64,000 bases of DNA from Actinacidiphila sp965342175 (GTDB taxonomy: Bacteria > Actinomycetota > Actinomycetes > Streptomycetales > Streptomycetaceae), in contig NZ_CBDRBL010000006.1 in NCBI RefSeq assembly GCF_965342175.1, forward strand, positions 73,767-137,766, read 5' to 3'. The notes beneath the pieces are model-generated. The model was not told where the DNA came from. It did not search any database and worked only from the letters and a program-made list of their open reading frames with translations. A program made the position numbers and the translations under genes. Position 1 is the first letter of the stretch. Each line of letters opens with the position of its first letter. Positions 1 through 8,933 of this stretch are shown here, in pieces.

Positions 1-1387
1 CCTCGCGGGCGCTCAGCGCGGCTTCCAGATTGGTGGTGTCGTCGCTGGTGAGAGCCATCAGTGCCCGGCTGGAGCCGATCCGGGCGTCGTCCAGGACCCC
101 TTCCTCGGTGGCGTCGCCGATGACGACCGGTACGCGCCGAGCGCGGGCATGGGCCACGCCGCGCGCCTCGGGGTCCCGTTCGACGCACACCACGTCGATG
201 TCGAGCGCGCACAGCCTGTCCAGGACCCGGCTGCCCACTTTGCCCAGGCCGATCAGGACGATGTGCCCGGACAGACCCCGGGGCGGCGACCGCAGCGCGG
301 AGGCGGTGCGGAAGCTGCCCAGCGTCTCCAGCACGATCGCGAAGAGCACCGGCAGCAGCGCCGCGCCGGAGAGTCCGGACAGCAACTGGAGGATCTGCCG
401 TCCGGGGCGGTCGTCCACCGCCGGATCGTTGATGTTGAGCAGGTCAAGCAGCGACAGGTACGCGGCGTGCAGGGGCGAGCCCCCGACGGCACGCCAGGTC
501 AGGGCGGCGAAGAGCACCTGAAGGACGATGAGCCCGGCGAAGGCGTACCCCAGCCGCCGGGAGAAGAGCTCCCGCAGGGGTGGCGCGCCCCTGCGCCGCC
601 GGCCCGCGGGCCTGCCCTGGTCCCGGGTGACCGTCTCCAGGACGACACGGCCGTGCGCCCCGGCAGCGGCCCGCACGGTGCTGTCGTCGGGCAGCAGCCG
701 CGCGCCGCCCGGGCCGGCGGCGTCGGCCTCGCCACCCGGATCGGCGGGGGAGTCGGACAGCACGGCCAGGGTGCACAGCGCCGGCGGATGGCGCGGCCCG
801 TCGTCCTCGCTGTTGAGCGGACGCTCGGCGGCGCCCAGGATCAGTCCGCCGGCCTGGACGACCTTGCTGCTCCCGACCACGGCCGCCGCCACCAGGGCCG
901 GGGCGGCGGTGTCCGCGTCGGACAGGACGGTGGTGGACGCGTCGAGCTCGTAGGGCCGCAGCTGCGGAGAGCGGGCCGCGGCGGCCCGTTCGAGCATCTC
1001 CTCCAGATGCCGGCCCAGCTTGCGGTTGTACATGCGGATGACGAGCCGGATGTCGGGGTTCAGGCGCCGGGCCCGTAAGGCGGCGTGGATGTTGGTCTGG
1101 TCGTCGCCGTACGCGAGCGCCAGCGCCACCGCGTCCCGCACACCCGCCTCGAGCAGGGTGGTGTCGCTCGGCTCCACCGCTTCGAGCACGCGCACGCCGT
1201 GCCGCCGCGCCAGTTCGGCGATCCGGGGTCCGCGGTCGTGGCGCAGCGAGGGCAGGACCACCGTGACGTGCTGGCGGTAGCTGGCGGCCAGTTCGTGGGC
1301 GAGCCGGTGGACGAGCGCGTCCTCTCCGCAGATGACCATGTGTCCGAGCAGCGGTGCACTGCGCCTCTGGCTCGGCACACCCGGCAT
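1..1387 (-). CDS. TrkA/RCK-type NAD-binding membrane protein (3' end cut by window edge)
   Basis: The reading frame runs off the left edge, so at least 462 codons are present and the C-terminus is missing. An N-terminal Rossmann-like segment begins with HMVICGEDALV. Hydrophobic stretches follow (LGYAFAGLIVLQVLF and LLPVLFAIVLETLG). A second, better-preserved TrkA-N dinucleotide fold then starts with GHIVLIGLGKVGSRVL and carries an acidic ribose-binding residue in VCVERD. Proteins with this layout gate or belong to potassium or other cation transport systems; the partner and ion cannot be told here. The ATG at 1385-1387 is chosen because GGGGAAG lies about 8 bases upstream; a GTG at 1378 is an alternative. 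It is divergent from the molybdopterin oxidoreductase. Confidence 0.75.
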   Translation of the reverse strand, partial: MPGVPSQRRSAPLLGHMVICGEDALVHRLAHELAASYRQHVTVVLPSLRHDRGPRIAELARRHGVRVLEAVEPSDTTLLEAGVRDAVALALAYGDDQTNIHAALRARRLNPDIRLVIRMYNRKLGRHLEEMLERAAAARSPQLRPYELDASTTVLSDADTAAPALVAAAVVGSSKVVQAGGLILGAAERPLNSEDDGPRHPPALCTLAVLSDSPADPGGEADAAGPGGARLLPDDSTVRAAAGAHGRVVLETVTRDQGRPAGRRRRGAPPLRELFSRRLGYAFAGLIVLQVLFAALTWRAVGGSPLHAAYLSLLDLLNINDPAVDDRPGRQILQLLSGLSGAALLPVLFAIVLETLGSFRTASALRSPPRGLSGHIVLIGLGKVGSRVLDRLCALDIDVVCVERDPEARGVAHARARRVPVVIGDATEEGVLDDARIGSSRALMALTSDDTTNLEAALSARE

Positions 1388-1618
1388 GCCCGCGGCTTCC
1401 CCGATCCCCGGCACGTGCCCCCCGTTTCCGCTTCCGGGCGGGCTCTCCGCCCCCGGCGGCAGCGCCGGACCGATCGGGCGCGGCCGGCCCTGCGGCAGGG
1501 TATCCGCTCTGCCGCCGAGGGTGTGCCCCGGTCGCCCGTCCACCGCGGCACGCGCCTGTTCGGTCGACATTCAGCGGTTCCCGGTGGCGGCGCGACGGAC
1601 CCCGGCCGCGGCCGGGAT

Positions 1619-2986
1619 ATGTCATGGACCATGAGCGGCAGCGGAGAACCATCGCCGAACAGGGGGCCGGGACAGCCGGGGAAAGCACAGGCATCGCCAC
1701 GATGGCGCCGTGCCTTCACCGCCGGCGCCCCCGCGGGTCCCTTCCGTCCCGAGTTCTGGCGCAGCCCCATCCGCGGGCCGTGGCTGACGTCGGTCTTCGG
1801 CCTGGTGCTGCTGTTCGGCATCCCGGTGATGTTCGTGACCGGCGCGCTCTCCTACGCCGCCTACAACCCGGACCTGGGTCCGACCAACGACCAGACGCCG
1901 GACAAGGGACTGTTCGGCTTCTACCTCTTCGACTGGCCCACCGATCCCGCCTGGCTGTACCGGCTGACCCAGGGCGTGCATGTGACGCTCGGAGTGGTCC
2001 TCGTGCCGGTGGTGCTGGCGAAGCTCTGGTCGGTGATCCCGAAGCTCTTCGTGTGGCCGCCGCTGCGGTCGCCGGCTCACGCGCTCGAACGCTTCTCGCT
2101 GCTCCTGCTGGTGGGCGGTGTCATCTTCGAGTTCGTGACCGGGATCTTCAACATCCAGCTCCTCTACGTCTTCCCCGGCTCCTTCTACACGCTGCACTTC
2201 TATGGCGCCTGGGTGTTCATCGCCGCCTTCGTCGTCCATGTGAGCCTCAGACTCGGCCGGATGCGGCGCGCCCTGCGCAGCCGCGATCCGATCCGGGAAC
2301 TGCGCACCGGGGTCGCCGGCACCCGCCCCGAACCGCCCGATCAGGACGGCCTGGTGCCCGTCGCGCCGGCGTCCCCCACCATCAGCCGGCGCGGCGCGGT
2401 GGGGATGGTCGGCGCCGGATCGCTGCTCGCGCTGGTGGTCACCGCGGGGCAGAGCATCGGCGGCCGGCTGCGCGACACGGCGCTGCTCGCGCCGCACAAC
2501 CGCGAGCCGGGCAGCGGCCCGAACGGCTTCCAGATCAACAAGACGGCCACGTCCGTCGGTGTCACCCCGCGACTCGTCGGCCCCTCATGGCGGCTCGAGG
2601 TGCGCGGCAGCGGACGGACAGTGGTCCTCACCCGCGAACAGCTGCTGGCCATGCCGCTGCACACCGCGGCCCTGCCGATCGCCTGCGTGGAGGGCTGGTC
2701 GACCACCGACCAGCAGTGGGAGGGCCTGCGGCTCGCCGACCTCGCGGCGCTCAGCGGGCTGCGTGACGCCGGCAGCGTGCTGGTGGAGTCCGTCCAGCCC
2801 CCGGGCCCCTACAGCTCGGTGATGCTGCGGGGAAACCAGATCCACGACCCGCGGGCCCTGCTGGCGCTGCGGGTCAACGGAGCGGACCTGTCCTTGGACC
2901 ACGGCTATCCGGCACGTGTCATCGTCCCGGCCAACCCCGGGGTCAACAACACCAAGTGGGTCCACCGCCTCACCTTCCGGACGTGA
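1619..2986 (+). CDS. Membrane-bound molybdopterin-dependent oxidoreductase (cytochrome b-like anchor + YedY/SUOX-type domain)
   Basis: The product is 455 aa. Four helices (about residues 54-80, 117-140, 158-178, 193-212) resemble a b-type cytochrome anchor and carry candidate haem ligands H121, H193 and H207. A fifth helix (about 262-280) is preceded by a twin arginine (SRRGAVG). The last 165 residues are an oxidoreductase molybdopterin-binding domain of the sulfite-oxidase/YedY (MsrP) superfamily, with the expected molybdenum-ligand cysteine C356 in ACVEGWS. The fusion suggests electrons pass between the quinone pool or haem and an extracytoplasmic substrate, which is unknown. The start may be ATG 1619 or ATG 1631; neither has a strong ribosome binding site. 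It overlaps the next gene by four bases. Confidence 0.85.
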   Translation: MSWTMSGSGEPSPNRGPGQPGKAQASPRWRRAFTAGAPAGPFRPEFWRSPIRGPWLTSVFGLVLLFGIPVMFVTGALSYAAYNPDLGPTNDQTPDKGLFGFYLFDWPTDPAWLYRLTQGVHVTLGVVLVPVVLAKLWSVIPKLFVWPPLRSPAHALERFSLLLLVGGVIFEFVTGIFNIQLLYVFPGSFYTLHFYGAWVFIAAFVVHVSLRLGRMRRALRSRDPIRELRTGVAGTRPEPPDQDGLVPVAPASPTISRRGAVGMVGAGSLLALVVTAGQSIGGRLRDTALLAPHNREPGSGPNGFQINKTATSVGVTPRLVGPSWRLEVRGSGRTVVLTREQLLAMPLHTAALPIACVEGWSTTDQQWEGLRLADLAALSGLRDAGSVLVESVQPPGPYSSVMLRGNQIHDPRALLALRVNGADLSLDHGYPARVIVPANPGVNNTKWVHRLTFRT

Positions 2987-3489
2987 TCATGCTCCGAAGC
3001 CTGCGCTGGTACGGTGCCAGTCCCCTCCACCTCCTCGTCCTCCTGTGCTCCCTCGCCGTCACCGGGTACGCCTGCGTCCGCCTGTTCGCGCAGCGGCCCG
3101 TGGAGGTGGCGATCTGGCTGGTGGGCGCGGCGATCCTGCACGACCTCATCCTGCTGCCGCTGTACTCGCTCGCCGACCTGTCGGCCCGTTCCGTCCTCCG
3201 CCACCGGGTCCAGGACACGCCCGCGCTGCCCTGGATCAACCATGTGCGCGTACCCGCCTTCCTGTCCGGCGTCCTGCTCCTGACCTGGTTCCCCCTGATC
3301 CTGCGGCTGTCCGGCCCCTACGAGGCGGCCACGGGGCTCTCCGACGACGTCTACCTCGGCCGCTGGCTGGCCGTCACCGCCGTGCTGTTCGGCCTGTCCG
3401 CCGTGGTCCTCGCCGCCAGGCTGGGCCGGGCCCGCCGACGGGCGCGGGGCGGCGGGAAGCGGCCCCCTGCGGGCAGCGGTCGAGGATGA
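2983..3489 (+). CDS. Small polytopic membrane protein coupled to the molybdopterin oxidoreductase
   Basis: A 168-aa protein with about four predicted transmembrane segments (LHLLVLLCSLAVTGYACV, VAIWLVGAAILHDLILLPLY, PAFLSGVLLLTWFPLIL, LAVTAVLFGLSAVVLAA) and a basic C-terminal tail. I do not recognise the family. The GTG at 2983 overlaps the stop codon of the oxidoreductase (GTGA), a strong sign of translational coupling; ATG 2989 is an alternative start. The context suggests a membrane subunit or assembly partner of the oxidoreductase, but that is inference. Confidence 0.75.
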   Translation: MIMLRSLRWYGASPLHLLVLLCSLAVTGYACVRLFAQRPVEVAIWLVGAAILHDLILLPLYSLADLSARSVLRHRVQDTPALPWINHVRVPAFLSGVLLLTWFPLILRLSGPYEAATGLSDDVYLGRWLAVTAVLFGLSAVVLAARLGRARRRARGGGKRPPAGSGRG

Positions 3490-3573
3490 CCTCCTTCGTG
3501 CGAAGGCTTACGAACCGCTGACGTGACGGCGTCGTGCGGCCGCGGGCGGGGCGGGCGGCCGTACGGTCGTCGC

Positions 3574-4626
3574 ATGTTGATCCTCGTCACCGGAGGTGCG
3601 GGCTTCATCGGCTCGCACGTCGTCACCGCCCTCAGCAGCGCCGGGCACGAGGTGCGCGTGCTCGACGCACTGCTGCCCGCCGCGCACCGCACGCCCCCGC
3701 CGGTCCCCGACGGGGTGGACTGGAGGCACGCCGACGTCCGCGACGCCTCGGCTGTCGCCGAGGCCCTGCACGGTGTGGACGCCGTCTGCCATCAGGCGGC
3801 GATGGTCGGACTCGGCAAGGACTTCGGCGACGCACCCGCCTATGTGGGGTGCAACGACCTGGGCACCGCGGTGCTCCTGGCCGGCATGGCGGAGGCGGCG
3901 GTGGGCGCCCTGCTGCTGGCCAGTTCGATGGTGGTCTACGGCGAGGGACGCTATGAGTGCCCGGCGCACGGCGTCGTGGAGCCGGGGCCGCGCGCGGAGT
4001 CCGACCTGAGGGCGGGACGCTTCGAACCGCCGTGTCCGAGGTGCGGCGAACCGCTGGCGCCCGGACTGGTGGCCGAGGACGCCCCGCTGGACCCGCGCAA
4101 CGTCTACGCCGCCACCAAACTGACGCAGGAGCACCTCGCCTCCGCATGGGCTCGCGCGGTGGGCGGACGGGTGATCGCGTTGCGGTACCACAACGTGTAC
4201 GGGCCGGGGATGCCGCGCGACACCCCGTACGCCGGGGTCGCCTCGCTGTTCCGGTCCGCGCTGGAGCGCGGTGAGGCGCCCCGGGTGTTCGAGGACGGCG
4301 GCCAGCGGCGCGACTTCGTCCACGTACGGGACGTGGCCGGGGCCAACCTGGCCGCGCTGGACGGTCTGCCCGGGCTGCCGGAGGGGACCGCGCGGGCGTA
4401 CAACGTGGGCAGCGGCGAGCCGCACACGGTGGGGGAGATGGCCGCCGCCCTGGCGAAGGCGCACGGCACGAGGACGCCGGTGGTCACGGGCGAGTACCGG
4501 CTCGGCGACGTCCGCCACATCACCGCCTCCTCCCGCAGGCTGCGGGACGAACTGGGCTGGAAACCGCACGTCGGCTTCGCCGAGGGGATGGCGCGGCTCG
4601 CGACGGCTCCGCTGCGTGACGGCTGA
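3574..4626 (+). CDS. NAD-dependent sugar-nucleotide epimerase/dehydratase (extended SDR)
   Basis: A 350-aa extended short-chain dehydrogenase. The N-terminal TGGAGFIG binds NAD (residues 6-13), the catalytic set is S117/S118 and Y178-x3-K182, and NVYGPG follows, as in GalE-type and dTDP-hexose epimerases. It has an unusual insertion with C129-x2-H132 and C154-x2-C157, spaced like a small zinc site; Streptomyces relatives with this insertion are often annotated as dTDP-L-rhamnose 4-epimerases, but the substrate is not proven. There is no clear ribosome binding site. A TACGGT -10-like element ends seven bases before the ATG, so the mRNA may be leaderless. Nearby glycosyltransferases fit a role in glycan precursor supply. 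Confidence 0.85.
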   Translation: MLILVTGGAGFIGSHVVTALSSAGHEVRVLDALLPAAHRTPPPVPDGVDWRHADVRDASAVAEALHGVDAVCHQAAMVGLGKDFGDAPAYVGCNDLGTAVLLAGMAEAAVGALLLASSMVVYGEGRYECPAHGVVEPGPRAESDLRAGRFEPPCPRCGEPLAPGLVAEDAPLDPRNVYAATKLTQEHLASAWARAVGGRVIALRYHNVYGPGMPRDTPYAGVASLFRSALERGEAPRVFEDGGQRRDFVHVRDVAGANLAALDGLPGLPEGTARAYNVGSGEPHTVGEMAAALAKAHGTRTPVVTGEYRLGDVRHITASSRRLRDELGWKPHVGFAEGMARLATAPLRDG

Positions 4627-4697
4627 TCCGCCCGCCCGTCCGCCCGCCGCCCGCCCGGGCCCGGACGGTGCGGGCGCGCCCGGCACCGGTGGGGACG

Positions 4698-5810
4698 TCA
4701 GGCGGCGGCGGGCAGACGGACCTCGAAGCGGCAGCCGCCGGGGACGTTGCGCACCGCCGCCCGCCCCTGGTGGGCCTCGACGATGCCCCGCACGATCGCC
4801 AGCCCCAGACCCGCACCGGCGGGCGGGGTCCGCGCATCGGTGCCGCGCCACCCCGTGTCGAAGACGCGGGGCAGATCCTCCGCAGGAATGCCGCCGCAGC
4901 CGTCCGTGACGGACACGACGACGCTGTCCGACTCCCGGTGGGCCGAGACCGCGACGGTGCCGTCGGCCGGCGTCCGGTGGATGGCGTTGACGAGGAGGTT
5001 GGCCAGGGCGCGGGTCATCTCACGGCCGTCCACCTCCACCGGGACGGGTTCGACGCCGTCCCCGACGATCCGCACGCCGTGCGCCTCGGCCGTGGCGGCG
5101 GCTCCCGCCAGCGCGTCGCCGACGAGGTCGTAGACCGACATGCGGGTGGTGCTGAGGGCGAGGACACCGGCCTGGATGCGGGAGAGCTCGAAGAGGTCGC
5201 CGACCATGCCGGTCATGCGCGCGACTTCCCTGCGGATGCGGGCGTGGTAGACGGCGGGGTCCGCGGCGATGCCGTCCTCCAGGGCCTCGGCCATGGCCTG
5301 CAGCCCGGCGAGCGGGGTGCGCAGGTCATGGGAGATCCAGGCGACCAGTTCGCGGCGGGATTCCTCCAGGGCCCTCTCCCGCTCCCTGGAGGCGGCGAGC
5401 TTCGCGCTGGTGGCGGCCAGCTCCCGGCCGAGCTCGGCGAGTTCGGCGGTGGGCGCGGCGGCGGGCGGGGTGAAGCCGCCGTCCTCGCCGAGGGCGCGGG
5501 TGGCCTCGGCCAGGGCCCGGCTGCCGCGGACCACGCCGCGGCCCAGCGTGAGCGCCACCGCGAGCGACACGACCGCCGCGACGGAGCAGACCGTGGTGAC
5601 GACCCACATGTCGTGGTCGGAGAGGAACATGGCCCAGGCCACGAGCATGGTTCCGGCGAGCATCGCCGCGACCGCGACCGCGGCCACCACCGCCAGCGAC
5701 AGCGCGACCGAGCGGTGGCGCAGCAGCCGCAGGGCACCCGTGCCGAGCAGGCCGGCGCCGGCCGCGCCGACGGCCGCATAGGCCACGATGAGGACGGCGT
5801 CACGCACCAT
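4698..5810 (-). CDS. Two-component sensor histidine kinase
   Basis: A 370-aa membrane kinase. Three hydrophobic segments at about residues 5-29, 35-60 and 68-90 form a short sensor with very little extracytoplasmic loop. A linker helix comes next, then a HisKA dimerisation domain with the phospho-acceptor H161 in SHDLRTPL. The HATPase domain has an N-box (NLLVNAIH, N275), a G1 box (DGCGGI) and a G2 box (GAGLGLAIV). The ATG at 5810 is preferred because it overlaps the response-regulator gene by 11 bases, which couples the two. The signal is unknown; a sensor made of membrane helices alone points to an envelope or membrane stimulus. Confidence 0.92.
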   Translation of the reverse strand: MVRDAVLIVAYAAVGAAGAGLLGTGALRLLRHRSVALSLAVVAAVAVAAMLAGTMLVAWAMFLSDHDMWVVTTVCSVAAVVSLAVALTLGRGVVRGSRALAEATRALGEDGGFTPPAAAPTAELAELGRELAATSAKLAASRERERALEESRRELVAWISHDLRTPLAGLQAMAEALEDGIAADPAVYHARIRREVARMTGMVGDLFELSRIQAGVLALSTTRMSVYDLVGDALAGAAATAEAHGVRIVGDGVEPVPVEVDGREMTRALANLLVNAIHRTPADGTVAVSAHRESDSVVVSVTDGCGGIPAEDLPRVFDTGWRGTDARTPPAGAGLGLAIVRGIVEAHQGRAAVRNVPGGCRFEVRLPAAA

Positions 5811-6519
5811 CGCCGGCCTCCTTCTCCGCGGCCGGAGGGTCGAACCGGTAGCCCACACCCCACACGGTGCTGATCAGGCGGGGGCGCGCGGGATCCTCCT
5901 CGATCTTCTCGCGCAGGCGGCGGACGTGGACGGTGACGGTCGACAGGTCGCCGAACTCCCAGCCCCACACCCGGTGCATCAGCTCCTCGCGGCTCATGGC
6001 CCTTCCGGGATGCCGCAGCAAGAAGCGCAGCAGGTCGAACTCACGTGCCGTCAGGGAGAGGTCGGTCCCGTGGCGGGTGACCCGGCGGGCGTCCGGGTAC
6101 AGAGCGAGCGGGCCGGCCCGCAGCGCCGCCGCGGCCGGGGCGGTCCGGCCCGCCGGCTCTCCCGCGCGGCGCAGCACCGACTCCACCCTGAGCACGAGTT
6201 CGCGGGGGCTGAAGGGCTTGGTGACGTAGTCGTCCGCCCCGACCTCCAGGCCGAGGACGCGGTCCGCCTCGTCGCCGCGTGCGGTCAGCATGATCACGGG
6301 GAGCGGGCCGCCGGCGCGCAGGCGGCGGCAGACCTCGAGGCCGTCCATGCCGGGGAGCATCAGGTCCAGGACCACCAGGTCGGGCGCCCGGGCAGCGGCC
6401 AGGGCCACGGCGGTCGGGCCGTCGCAGGCCACGTCGACGGCGAAACCGGCCCGGTTCAGGTAGCCGACGACGACCTCGGCGACGGTGGCGTCGTCGTCCA
6501 CGACGAGTACGTGCTTCAC
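5800..6519 (-). CDS. OmpR/PhoB-family response regulator
   Basis: A 239-aa protein with an N-terminal receiver domain: acidic pocket VVDDDATV, phospho-acceptor D52 in VLDLMLPGMDG, conserved T in MLTARG and K in VTKPFSP. A C-terminal winged-helix DNA-binding domain includes LTAREFDLLRFLLRHPG and VWGVGYRF. It is co-transcribed with, and partly overlaps, the sensor kinase gene. It diverges from the glycosyltransferase operon beginning at 6635, with only about 115 bases between, so that operon is the most obvious candidate target; this is inference from position. Confidence 0.95.
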   Translation of the reverse strand: MKHVLVVDDDATVAEVVVGYLNRAGFAVDVACDGPTAVALAAARAPDLVVLDLMLPGMDGLEVCRRLRAGGPLPVIMLTARGDEADRVLGLEVGADDYVTKPFSPRELVLRVESVLRRAGEPAGRTAPAAAALRAGPLALYPDARRVTRHGTDLSLTAREFDLLRFLLRHPGRAMSREELMHRVWGWEFGDLSTVTVHVRRLREKIEEDPARPRLISTVWGVGYRFDPPAAEKEAGDGA

Positions 6520-6634
6520 GCCACCGAGTCTCGCACCCGCGTTTCGGCCGGAGGTGGGAGCGCTGGCGGGACGTCAGCGATCCGTAAGACGCCCAAGTCC
6601 CTTTTGCCGCTTTTGTGCCCGTAGGGTGAGTGGG

Positions 6635-7384
6635 GTGATCGAGTCCTCCTCCTCTCCTTCCGCCGCCGTGGACGTGGTGCTGCCCTGCCTCGACGAGGCC
6701 GAGGCCCTGCCGTGGGTGCTGGACCGCATCCCGCCGGGATGGCGCGCGATCGTCGTCGACAACGGCTCCACCGACGGTTCGGCGGACATCGCCCGCGCCC
6801 TCGGGGCGCATGTCGTCCATGAACCCCGGCGCGGTTTCGGCGCCGCCTGCCACGCGGGCGTCACCGCCGCGACGGCCGACGTCGTCTGCGTCTGCGACTG
6901 CGACGCCTCCCTCGACCCCGCTCTGCTCCCCGCCGTCGCCGGTCCCGTCCTCGACGGCGCGGCCGACCTCGTCCTCGGACGCCGCAGGCCCGTGACACGG
7001 CGCGCCTGGCCCTTGCACGCCCGGCTGGCCAACGTGGAACTCGCCCGTATGGTCCGCCGGCGCACCGGCCTGCGCCTGCACGACCTCGGACCGATGCGCG
7101 CCGCCCGCCGCGAACCTCTGCTCGCCCTCGGCCTGACGGACCGTCGGTCGGGATATCCGCTGCAGATGGTCGTCCGCGCCGCCGACGCCGGCTGGCGGGT
7201 GCGGGAGACGGACGTGCCCTACCGGCCGCGCACGGGCCGCTCCAAAGTGACGGGTACCTGGCGCGGCACCTGGCAGGCGGTACGCGACATGCGCTCCGTC
7301 CTCGCCGAACCGGTCGCGGTCGGCGCCGGAGCGGGCACCGACGCACCCGAGCCGGCGGCCCCCTCCCGGGGCGCCGGGCGGTGA
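6635..7384 (+). CDS. GT2-family glycosyltransferase (polyprenol-phosphate sugar synthase type)
   Basis: A 249-aa GT-A fold enzyme. It has the N-terminal VVLPCLDEAEAL, the nucleotide-binding VDNGSTDGS, and the metal-binding CDCDAS (DxD-like). There is no obvious membrane domain, which resembles cytosolic dolichol-phosphate-mannose-synthase-like enzymes that transfer a sugar from a nucleotide donor. GTG 6635 is chosen because AGGG lies about 8 bases upstream; GTG 6626 is the alternative. It is the first gene of a four-gene operon joined by four-base overlaps. Acceptor and sugar are not known. Confidence 0.88.
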   Translation: MIESSSSPSAAVDVVLPCLDEAEALPWVLDRIPPGWRAIVVDNGSTDGSADIARALGAHVVHEPRRGFGAACHAGVTAATADVVCVCDCDASLDPALLPAVAGPVLDGAADLVLGRRRPVTRRAWPLHARLANVELARMVRRRTGLRLHDLGPMRAARREPLLALGLTDRRSGYPLQMVVRAADAGWRVRETDVPYRPRTGRSKVTGTWRGTWQAVRDMRSVLAEPVAVGAGAGTDAPEPAAPSRGAGR

Positions 7385-8037
7385 CCGCCCGTCACCCGGC
7401 CCCGCCGCGGGCCACGCTGCTGGTGATCGCCAAGGAACCCGTCCCGGGACGGGTCAAGACACGGCTCACCCCGCCCTACACGCCCCGGGAAGCGGCCACC
7501 CTCGCGGAAGCCGCGCTCGCCGACACCCTGCACACCGTGCTCGAGGCACCCGCGCGGCGGCGCGTGCTCGTCCTGGACGGCGCCCCCGGTCGCTGGCTGC
7601 CGCCCGGTTTCGATGTCGTGCCCCAGGAGGACGGCGGCCTCGACGAGCGGATCGCGGCCGCCTTCGGCCACTGCGACCGCGGACCGGCCCTCCTCATCGG
7701 CATGGACACCCCGCAGCTGACGGCGCGGCTCCTCGCCGAGACCGCAGGCGCAGGCCACGACGCCTGGTTCGGTCCGGCCGAGGACGGCGGTTTCTGGGCG
7801 CTGGGGCTCGCCGATCCCGGACTCGCCGCGGCCCTGGTGCGGGGCGTGCCGATGTCCACCGAGCGCACCGGGGCGGCACTAAGGCGCCGGCTCGTCGAGG
7901 CGGGTCTCACGGTCCGCGACCTGCCGGTGCTGCGGGACGTGGACACCGCCGCCGACGCCGCCGCGGTCGCCGCCTGCTGCGCACCCGGCTCGCGCTTCGC
8001 CACCGCGCTGCACTCGCTGAGCGGAGAGCGCCGGTGA
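7381..8037 (+). CDS. DUF2064 / TIGR04282-type glycosyl- or nucleotidyl-transferase-like protein
   Basis: A 218-aa protein starting ATLLVIAKEPVPGRVKTRL, the signature of the DUF2064 family, a GT-A-like fold resembling molybdenum-cofactor guanylyltransferases. The family name includes arsenosugar biosynthesis for some members, but most are uncharacterised. Conserved features visible are IGMDTPQL and GPAEDGGFWALGL. GTG 7381 overlaps the upstream stop (GTGA) and the next gene begins inside its own stop, so it is tightly coupled between a GT2 transferase and a methyltransferase. Function in this operon is not established. Confidence 0.85.
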   Translation: MTARHPAPPRATLLVIAKEPVPGRVKTRLTPPYTPREAATLAEAALADTLHTVLEAPARRRVLVLDGAPGRWLPPGFDVVPQEDGGLDERIAAAFGHCDRGPALLIGMDTPQLTARLLAETAGAGHDAWFGPAEDGGFWALGLADPGLAAALVRGVPMSTERTGAALRRRLVEAGLTVRDLPVLRDVDTAADAAAVAACCAPGSRFATALHSLSGERR

Positions 8038-8933
8038 GCGCCGCGCCCGGCGGTCCGGACCCCGCCCTCGCCGGAAGGACGGCGCGGACGGCGGCGCCGT
8101 GGACCGGCCGGACCGTGCCGGCGCGGCCGGCGGACCTCGGCGTACCGCCGCATCCGGACACCCGGCCGGACCCGTGCCTGCCGGGCGAGCCATGGACGGA
8201 CGACCCCTATGCGCACGCCATACGCACCGGTCGCGGCCCGCTCTTCCTGCGGCGTCTGTCGCCGGTCTCGCCACCGCCCGGCGACGGGGGCTCCGAGAAC
8301 TCCGGGGATTTTGGGGCGGACGGGGAACTGCTGCCGCTGGACATCGAGCGCTGGTGCGCCGCGGCCGACACCGCCGACACCGCCGTCCTGGACCGCTGCA
8401 CCGGTGCCGTCCTCGACGTGGGCTGCGGGCCCGGACGCCTGGTCGCGGCCCTCGCCGCCGGGGGTGTCCGGGCTCTCGGAGTGGACGTCAGCCCGGCCGC
8501 GGTGGCCCGCACCAGGCAGCGCGGAGGTTCCGCCGTGCGCCGCTCCGTCTTCGACCGCCTGCCGGGGGAGGGCCGCTGGGACAGCGTCCTGCTGATGGAC
8601 GGCAACGTCGGCATCGGCGGCGACCCGTTCGCCCTCCTCACCCGCCTGCGCGCCCTGACCGCGCCCGGTGGCCGCCTCCTGGCGGAGGCCGCGCCGTACG
8701 ACGCGGACGAGCGCCTCGTCGTCCGGGTCGAGGACGGCCACGGCCGGCACGGCCGCCCCTTTCCCTGGGCCCGACTCGGCGTCACCGTCCTGCTGCGCAC
8801 CGCGGAAGGCGCGGGGTGGGTCGCGGCGGGGCGCTGGACCGCCGAGGGCCGCTCCTTCGTGGAACTGCGCCGCCCCCGGACAGGACGGCGCGACAACTCT
8901 CCCACGGCCACCGGAAGGCGGCAGCGGCCATGA
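8034..8933 (+). CDS. Class I SAM-dependent methyltransferase
   Basis: A 299-aa protein. The first 100 residues are Pro/Ala-rich and poorly conserved looking. The methyltransferase fold begins with motif I VLDVGCGPGRL (about residues 126-136), followed by ALGVDVSPAAV for the SAM ribose-binding region and LLMDGNVGIGG for motif II. The substrate is unknown; the position between two glycosyltransferase-like genes suggests a sugar or lipid-linked intermediate. GTG 8034 overlaps the previous stop by four bases, and the following ATG overlaps this stop (ATGA). Confidence 0.88.
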   Translation: MSAAPGGPDPALAGRTARTAAPWTGRTVPARPADLGVPPHPDTRPDPCLPGEPWTDDPYAHAIRTGRGPLFLRRLSPVSPPPGDGGSENSGDFGADGELLPLDIERWCAAADTADTAVLDRCTGAVLDVGCGPGRLVAALAAGGVRALGVDVSPAAVARTRQRGGSAVRRSVFDRLPGEGRWDSVLLMDGNVGIGGDPFALLTRLRALTAPGGRLLAEAAPYDADERLVVRVEDGHGRHGRPFPWARLGVTVLLRTAEGAGWVAAGRWTAEGRSFVELRRPRTGRRDNSPTATGRRQRP

